Source: Branchiostoma lanceolatum (taxonomy: Eukaryota; Chordata; Leptocardii; Amphioxiformes; Branchiostomatidae). From it: a stretch of 64,000 nucleotides of DNA. Position numbers and translations under genes: made by a program. Of this stretch, positions 57,560 to 64,000 are shown piece by piece. The DNA is taken from positions 12,963,501 through 13,027,500 of the forward strand of contig NC_089727.1 in NCBI RefSeq assembly GCF_035083965.1, given 5' to 3'. Below the pieces are notes generated by a model that made no database searches, was not told the origin of the DNA, and worked only from the letters and a program-made list of their open reading frames with translations. Every line of letters starts with the position of its first letter. The stretch's first letter is position 1.

Positions 57560-57720
57560 GGGAAGGTCGGATTCGTCGTACGATCACAAACTTATGCATT
57601 CTTGGAAGAGTCGCGCATGTGTCGCACAAAAGCCGGCTGTCTTGTTACGGGCAAGGCTGTCTTAGATCTTTGTCTGTGGTTGGTAAGTCACAGCATGCTT
57701 GAAAAACCTACGCCATCAAA
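57560..57720 (+). repeat. Second copy of the dispersed repeat in ALP-3 intron 5
   Basis: Parallels 41420-41580: TCGTACGATC, 'gcattcttgg', 'gcatgtgtcgcacaaaa', GCTGTCTTGTTAC, 'gtcttag' and 'ttggtaagtcaca.' in the same order. No flanking ALP exon is present, so an ALP pseudogene is not indicated. Confidence 0.55.
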
Positions 57721-58039
57721 ATTGTGCGAAGGCCTACGAAGAATGTGTAGCGCCGTAAGAAAAAGATACCCAAGTCAGTGCAGGACTGAGACTCAGCCGA
57801 TTCTGCAGGTGTAATGATAAGATTACCTCTCTCAGTTTTGACACAGTGAAACTTTTCATTGACTATTCTAAATTAGATAGTCCCTTCACTACAGTATTCC
57901 TTGAAATAAAGTACTTGATTTGCAAAGTAACCTAACGCCCTCCCAAACATCTTATGACAGCACACATAAAAGTATTCCCAAATATAGTTTATCAACAAAT
58001 ACAATGTTAAAAGTTGAGGCAAACGTGGTAATTGGTCTT

Positions 58040-58215
58040 TTTTGTCTATTGATTCGTGCCTTTGAATTTAGGTCGTGGGTTCAAACTCCTACAATGCCCC
58101 ATTGCTGTACCCCTGGGCCATATGGGAAAGGCACTTTCCACACTCGACGTCGACTCAGGTGAAAATACGTAGCCTCTGCTAGAGATAGGCCGCTTAATGG
58201 AGGTCCTTTTTTTGT
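58040..58215 (+). mobile_element. tRNA-derived SINE
   Basis: Contains the B-box-like GGTCGTGGGTTCAAACTCC and a body 'gggaaaggcactttccacactcg..tcgactcaggtg', matching the family at 24012-24180 (which has 'ctcactcgactcaggtg'). The A box is degenerate. Confidence 0.6.
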
Positions 58216-58589
58216 GGCCGTTAAAGAGCGTCTATTCATCGACAAGAGCAGTTTATCGTTAGGAGCCATCTCGTTGTAACTTTTCCTGTGTGTGGCTAAC
58301 TCTAAGGCCGGCTGGCCCACGATGATATCCGAACCAAAGTCGAACCAAAAAACAAATAAAAGATATGTCATTCCAGGTTTGTCATCTCTGAGGCTTTGGT
58401 TCTGATGTCTTTTGTCTTGTAGAGTGACAGTCTGACCTTACCACTGTTTCCACATTATGCATGGAGTTTCGTATGTACTCTCTGCTCATGTCAGTAACTT
58501 CACCGTCTGATCACAGCAATATTAAACAATGTGGGTCGCTAAATCACATGGAACTCAGTGAGTAGAACACGCGCTCTGTGGATTCACTT

Positions 58590-59390
58590 CGTGTCAACCA
58601 TCCTGAGTTGATATCAGATCAAAGGCTTGAGATGCACAAACAATTTACGTCGTGACTACATACATGAAAGGCAAGAGAGTTCATTCCCCTTTCCGCTGGT
58701 TCACCACGTCCGAACAATTAGGCCACAGGACTAACCTGTATCTATCATTACTTGATATTAGATCATGTGAAAGGTGAAACGCATCGGAGGAATAAACAAG
58801 CTACGTCGGGGCTATTATATAGCTAAATATATGAAAGCCAAGAAAATTGATTTACCCTTTCCCCTGGCTTACAACGTCTGATCAATCCGGTCACAGGACT
58901 ATCCTGTTTCCTTGGTTGATATTAGATCATGTAAAAGATCAAAGTCATCGGATGAATAAACAATTTCGGGCTTTACACATGAAAGCCACGAAAGTGTATT
59001 CCTCTTTCCCTCCAGTTAACAACGACCGTTTATTCAGATCACAGAACAAACACAAACAAATAGAAATGCAACATTTGCGAGAGCGAATATAGCAGATCAA
59101 TACATGAAAGCCAAGAAAGTTCATTCCCCTTTCCCCCTGCTGGTTCACAACGTCTGATCCATCCGGTCAATGATTGACCTGTATCCTGTGTTGATAGTAG
59201 GTTAGAGATCAAAGCCATCGGATGAACAAGAACCTACATCGTGGTTATATACATCAAAGCTAAGAAATTTCATTTCCCGTTTCCCCTGGTTCACAACCTC
59301 CGGCCAATCCGGTCACATGACTAACCTATATCCTTGGTTGATATTTATGTTTGAGATCAAATATCGGAGAAATGTACGCGCATGTGGCTC
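58590..59390. repeat. Degenerate tandem repeat, about 150-200-base unit x5
   Basis: Units recur with 'atgaaagccaagaaagttcattcccctttcc', split here as 'atgaaagccaagaaagt' and 'tcattcccctttcc', then 'tggttcacaacgtc', 'caatccggtcaca', 'ttgatattagatcatgt' and 'catcggatgaa'. Copies start near 58660, 58828, 58975, 59103 and 59245. Confidence 0.8.
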
Positions 59391-59559
59391 TGAAATATCA
59401 AATAATATCAGATTTATATCTATTGTCATCAAAACATGTTTTTATTTGATGAGGGAAAGTTTAAAAAGGAAGTAAATAGTTTGACGTTTATGTTTAAGAC
59501 GTTTGGAAGGAAAGCAACGTCAACGTTGCTTCCAATCCCAACACAGAACACAGAGCGTT

Positions 59560-61470
59560 GGAAAAAATTAGAAAAACAACTCAAGATCTTTTGCACCATC
59601 TGGTTCATTACAAACACGTGGAATTCATAAATATGAGGGACAAAAACAAACAGCTCACGTGGCTGTGGGTGAGAGTACGACATACTCGGTGTCCGTTACG
59701 CTTTGACAAAGGAAAAGAAAAGACGTTGCAAGCGCTTCCGAGGAAATAACATAATCAGTCCAAGGATAGAACTTCCTTGGTCGGTCCGCCTTATCACCTT
59801 ACGTCTCAAGTGAACTTTTCAAACTTCTGCATAGAGTCTGCTGCAAGTCAACAGCCGATTAAGAATGGGTCCCATTTAACTTAACGGAGTTGACATGAAG
59901 AAAGTAACTACGGAAGAAAGAAACTATGAATTACGGTGAACACTTCATGTTTGAAACGTTTAAAATTTGGGAAGTGAAGCCAAAATGTCGAACTACGACA
60001 CAACAAGCCCTGCTACCATAGCTGGTATATGTTCCTCACATGATTGCTGATTAATGAGTAATCTTTATTGCCCATTTATTACCCTAATAGACTGCATACA
60101 GAACTTCCTATAGCTGGAACTAAACGAGCAACACCTACCAGTATCGACATATCACAGAAAGTGTATATGATATAAACTACAGTTCAGCATTCAAACAGTT
60201 TGCTGAATACTTATATGGTGACGCTCTTGAATCTTGTAAGCTGATGAGGTGTGCCAGGCTGCCAGCCAAGGCTATCTGAAGAAAAGATTGCCATTAGGAA
60301 CATGTTAACTCCAGACGGGAGTCACTGTTGATGACGTAAGGGGGTCTCACAGCACCAGTGTGTCTCAGCATGTTTCCTCGTTAAATAACGAGGTGCCAAT
60401 AAATCACACTGCTGCTCCGTCCAGAAAAGGGCACAGTTAGCAAGCGAAGGTCTGTTATAAAATATTTGCATTACCTGGTTCATTACATGCGTTCACGTGG
60501 GATTCACAAAGATACATGAGGTACAAGTGCTGCGTACCCAGTATCGGTACAATACCGCGAATATAATGTAGACACAGGTCCAAAATATCGGAACGTCAAT
60601 GTACCGGTACTGTTCATGAATAGACTTACACTCAAGTATATAACCTTTTGACTTATTCTGTTACTACTAAACGTTTTGTATTCAAACGACAAGTTGAAAA
60701 TTTAGCACTTGAAAAAGATGAAAACATTGTATGGGCGTTGAAACCACACCATCTTTTATTTGAAATCGCATTGTACATGCACATCAAATCATTTTAAAGC
60801 AATGGTTCTCTGCGTAAGGTGCATAATAAATAAAATGAATTCTCCGAACTATTTATTCATGCATATGATTCTTTCATCATTGAAGATCACATGCTATTGT
60901 TCAGGTACAGGTACAAGGGCCTACATAGCCGGTACAGAGGTTCGGGTCATATCTTAATGAGTGCGCAGTCATATAGCCTAGTGGTAGCCATGGTAATCTG
61001 AAGAAAAGGTCCCGCCATTATCAGGCACATGTTGAAGTTACTACAGCTGGGTTCTCCGGCGATGACGTAGGGGCATCTTACAGCACTCATGTGTTTTGAC
61101 AGGTTTTCCTTTTAACGAGTTGCCAGTGACCTAAGCTCCTGTTCCCTTCACAAAGGGGAACAATTAGCGAGCGAGGGTCGACGTCTGTCGTAAAAGATTC
61201 CAATAAAAAATTCATAAACTTTTGTATCATCTGGTTCATTACGTATACTCGTGGAATTCACGAAGACAAAACAAGCAGCTCACGTGGCTGTGGGTGAGTG
61301 TACGGCTGTGGGGAAGTACGACATGCCAGGTGTCCGTTACGGTTTGACAAATAAATAACAGGAAGAGGCATCACAAGCGTTTTCTAGGACATAACATTGT
61401 CATTCCAGGGCCTAGGCTTGAAGTCACAAGTGTTTTCCAGAACATAACATCGTCATTCCAGGGATAAAAC
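59560..61470. repeat. Large diverged duplication
   Basis: Two segments occur twice in this block. One has 'catctggttcattac', 'cgtggaattca' and 'agctcacgtggctgtgggtgag' (59590-59760 and 61225-61390). The other has 'atctgaagaaaag', 'gatgacgtaggggc' or 'gatgacgtaaggggg', and 'cattacctggttcattac' (60262-60530 and 60990-61260). A more decayed piece recurs near 62200-62260. Confidence 0.7.
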
Positions 61471-63410
61471 CTCCTTTGTCAGTCCAAGACGACCGTCTAA
61501 AGACACGTGCACCTAACGTTTCAAATGAACTTTAAATGTGAAAGGAAGATATTTTAGGAAAATAAATGATTACCGTATGATGTCACATTAATCTTCAATT
61601 TGCCACATGCTGTCTGTAAGCGGGTACCTCATTGGACTACGCCAAATTGCACTGAGACATTGCGCCAACATTGCGGTCACTCTGACGTGAGAGGCATTTG
61701 CGTATGAAGCCCAGATAAGCCAAACAAAATGGCCGCGCTCGGAATGGGACATTCCATGTAATGCTTATCTCTATGGACATTCTCAGTCTCGATCCAAGAT
61801 TACTTTATTGGAAATCACAGTATTGTTACTGATTTTAAAAAAAATTTACAATGGTTAGAAATTTTAACAAAAATACATTTGCATTATTTCAGCCATTTTG
61901 CCAATTGCGAATTCTGACCACCTTTGCAGCTACAACGTATACAAGTGTGACGAAAGATCTCACTTGATACCTAGATTGTTAGCCGTTCTTTTACACACTT
62001 TTAAAACAGAAGCACTAACTGTGGCATGAGCCAAACATGCACCTAACACGCGCGACATCTGACATTCAGGACGTTTATTATAAGATTACACGACGAAACA
62101 CGTGCGTCTCGGAGCGTCTCGGAGTCTTGTCCGGAAGGATATGTTGACATCTCATGTTGACGTCAAATTAGGTTTGTGTTTCACCACAAAGAAAACGCGC
62201 ACGTGGCTGTAGGAGGATGTACAAAGTCTGTTTTGACGAAACAATTTGAATATTTGTAACAATACGTCAGAAGCGCGTTCAAGGAGCTCTAGCCATAACC
62301 GTAGGCTTGAGAGAGGTTGGCGGTTGATATCTCTTTCCGCCGGCACACGACAACAAAACACGTTTTACGGGAATGAAAGCGATGGATGAAGGAGTCACAA
62401 TATTGAACAAGATTATCATATTACGTGCACGCCGATCCTTCAGTTGTCACGTTGTGTTAGATAGGAGAACATTCCACGGGACAGATAGATCCACGCACGT
62501 GACACTTGTAAGTAGGGGGAAATTTACATATAAGTTTTGAACCTATGTTTCCTCCTGGTGTTGAACCATCTGAAACTAAGGTGGTTGGTATGTCAACCTT
62601 TAGAACTGCAGAAGCAACCCCCGGGCAAGGACAACATATGCCAGTGTTAAAAGGGGCGACGGCAAAAATAGGGAGTCTTAGCTTGAAAGGTCATCTGTGC
62701 TTTAGTAGATGGATTTTAAATGAATTTCTAACACAAAAATAATGGGGCAATGTGGCTTAGCACTCTGTTCAGTCTAAGATTTGGGTACGGCCCATTTCTT
62801 TCGTGTTAGAAATCGACATCCACATAGATGCGACTCGTCTCAGACACACTTTCAGGACATGGCACGTGGATGGAGCTAGCTGAACGTGGATGAAAGAATT
62901 AATCACGTTTTGCCTATAGTATAGCCTTGGGGCACTTGTGTCCACACGTGTGGCTCTATCATACGCAGAAAAAAGACTTTAATCTCTTAAATCCAATTTT
63001 GCAATTCTGTCGGCAGCTAACACCTACGCCTTATGATGGGAAGTTAAATAAGACAGCATCTGGCATATGGACCTTTCCAGGTACGAACGTAAAACCCCGT
63101 ATAAGGACAGTAACGTACAGCTCAGGCACAAATGAAGCACTCAAAAGATAAAACGCTGCAAGCGAGCGTGGGCGGAGATAACGGCAAGCGGCGCACGAAC
63201 ATCTCCTCCGTTTTCTCGTTAATAGCGGGAACATGTGTGTCGGATTAAGAAGGGTTCGACCTCTTAACCTTTATCTTGTCCTGGAGAATGGTTTTCTGCG
63301 AAGGATGTACTATTCTACTACAGAGAGGTTTCAGGTGTGGTGTTGACAGGATGCGAGCGACCTCCTGATGTTAATGCAGTGAAACTAAAGACATTAGAAG
63401 AACATCTAAG
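61471..63410. other. No gene recognised
   Basis: Only short unsupported frames. A small inverted pair flanks 62700-62825 ('atttctaacacaaaaataatgg' split around 'ccatttctttcgtgttagaaat'). Confidence 0.4.
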
Positions 63411-63480
63411 TATAAAGATTAAAAGACTGAAGATTAAAGGATTAAGATTAAAAGATGAAGAATAAAGGATGAAGATTTTC
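63411..63480. repeat. Purine-rich AAGATTAAAAG simple repeat
   Basis: Imperfect repeats of 'gattaaag' and 'gatgaag' on the plus strand. Confidence 0.8.
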
Positions 63481-63889
63481 AACTTACATTAGACATTAGA
63501 GAGATTGATTTTTCTATATCCTATACAGTTGACACTAGACGTCTGGTAACTGAAACGTTAGAAGAATTTTCCAGAGGAGTCAACCGACCAGAGACAGACA
63601 AATCACCCGCCTTATTTGCCCCCATTTCTACGGTTTCTAGCCACTACATGAGCCGGTCATTCTCGTATAAGACTGTTCAGCCATAGCCGAAGCTGTACGT
63701 AGGGCTGATGTGAATCAGGATTTAACATAATTTAACACGAAGGAGGCCACATTTATATAGGAGACTGGTCGAGACTTGTCATGACACTATCCACGATTGA
63801 AACTGATCTTATTGAGAGCCCGAAACACAACTTGAGTACCTTACCTGACATCGATCTAAACAATATAGAAACTATAGTTTTTTGAAAAG

Positions 63890-64000
63890 CAACTAATCAA
63901 TCAATCAAGCAAGCAAGCAAACAAGAAAGCAACCAATTAACCAACCAACCAAGCAATCAATCAATAAATCAATAAATTGATTATCCAATCAATCAATCAA
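63890..64000. repeat. (CAAT/CAAG)n tetranucleotide repeat at window end
   Basis: Units of caat, caag, caac and aaat run to the last base, so the array continues beyond the window. Confidence 0.95.

Noticed and set aside
57440-57800. Possible fifth ALP pseudogene
   Set aside because: Similarity is only to an intronic repeat of ALP-3; no ALP exon is found nearby.

Overview
This is eukaryotic, animal DNA: intron-rich genes with GT-AG splicing, signal-peptide exons, GPI-type C-termini, tRNA-derived SINEs and many short inverted-repeat elements. Gene content and repeat style fit an invertebrate chordate, most likely amphioxus (Branchiostoma). That species assignment is inference; no database search was run.

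The left third (about 1-19,530) is a minus-strand tandem array of SLC18B1-like genes, MFS transporters related to the vesicular polyamine transporter. Two copies can be assembled completely, each with 15 exons on one architecture: 489 aa at 4554-12612 and 496 aa at 13490-19530. A third copy shows only exons 1-2 (1471-2779) and then runs into a transposon at the window edge. The middle (21,767-50,545) is a plus-strand tandem array of four membrane-type alkaline phosphatase genes, called ALP-1 to ALP-4 here. Each has a signal-peptide exon, the metal-binding and nucleophile motifs, and a hydrophobic C-terminal tail that looks like a GPI-attachment signal. ALP-1, ALP-2 and ALP-4 have clean open frames of 581, 558 and 554 aa; ALP-3 has one extra base in exon 9. 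The two arrays stand head to head across a 2.2 kb intergenic region (19,531-21,766).

The ALPs form two pairs, 1/2 and 3/4. Each pair has one intron the other lacks, and within each pair some exons are almost identical while flanking sequence has diverged, which suggests patchy gene conversion. Introns hold relics of misplaced exon copies: an exon 9 copy in intron 4 of ALP-2, and start-of-exon-9 copies in intron 8 of ALP-3 and ALP-4.

The right part (50,546-64,000) has no gene I can support. It holds several tandem-repeat blocks, a terminal-inverted-repeat element also present twice on the left, a tRNA-derived SINE, and simple repeats. Mobile elements are common inside introns: a Penelope-like fragment with an inverted tail and 12 bp target duplication, a hAT-like element with an 8 bp target duplication, a foldback element with a 9 bp target duplication, and a 5'-truncated LINE. 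I did not recognise a wholly new biological system. The most novel material is the structural evolution of the ALP array and the element insertions.
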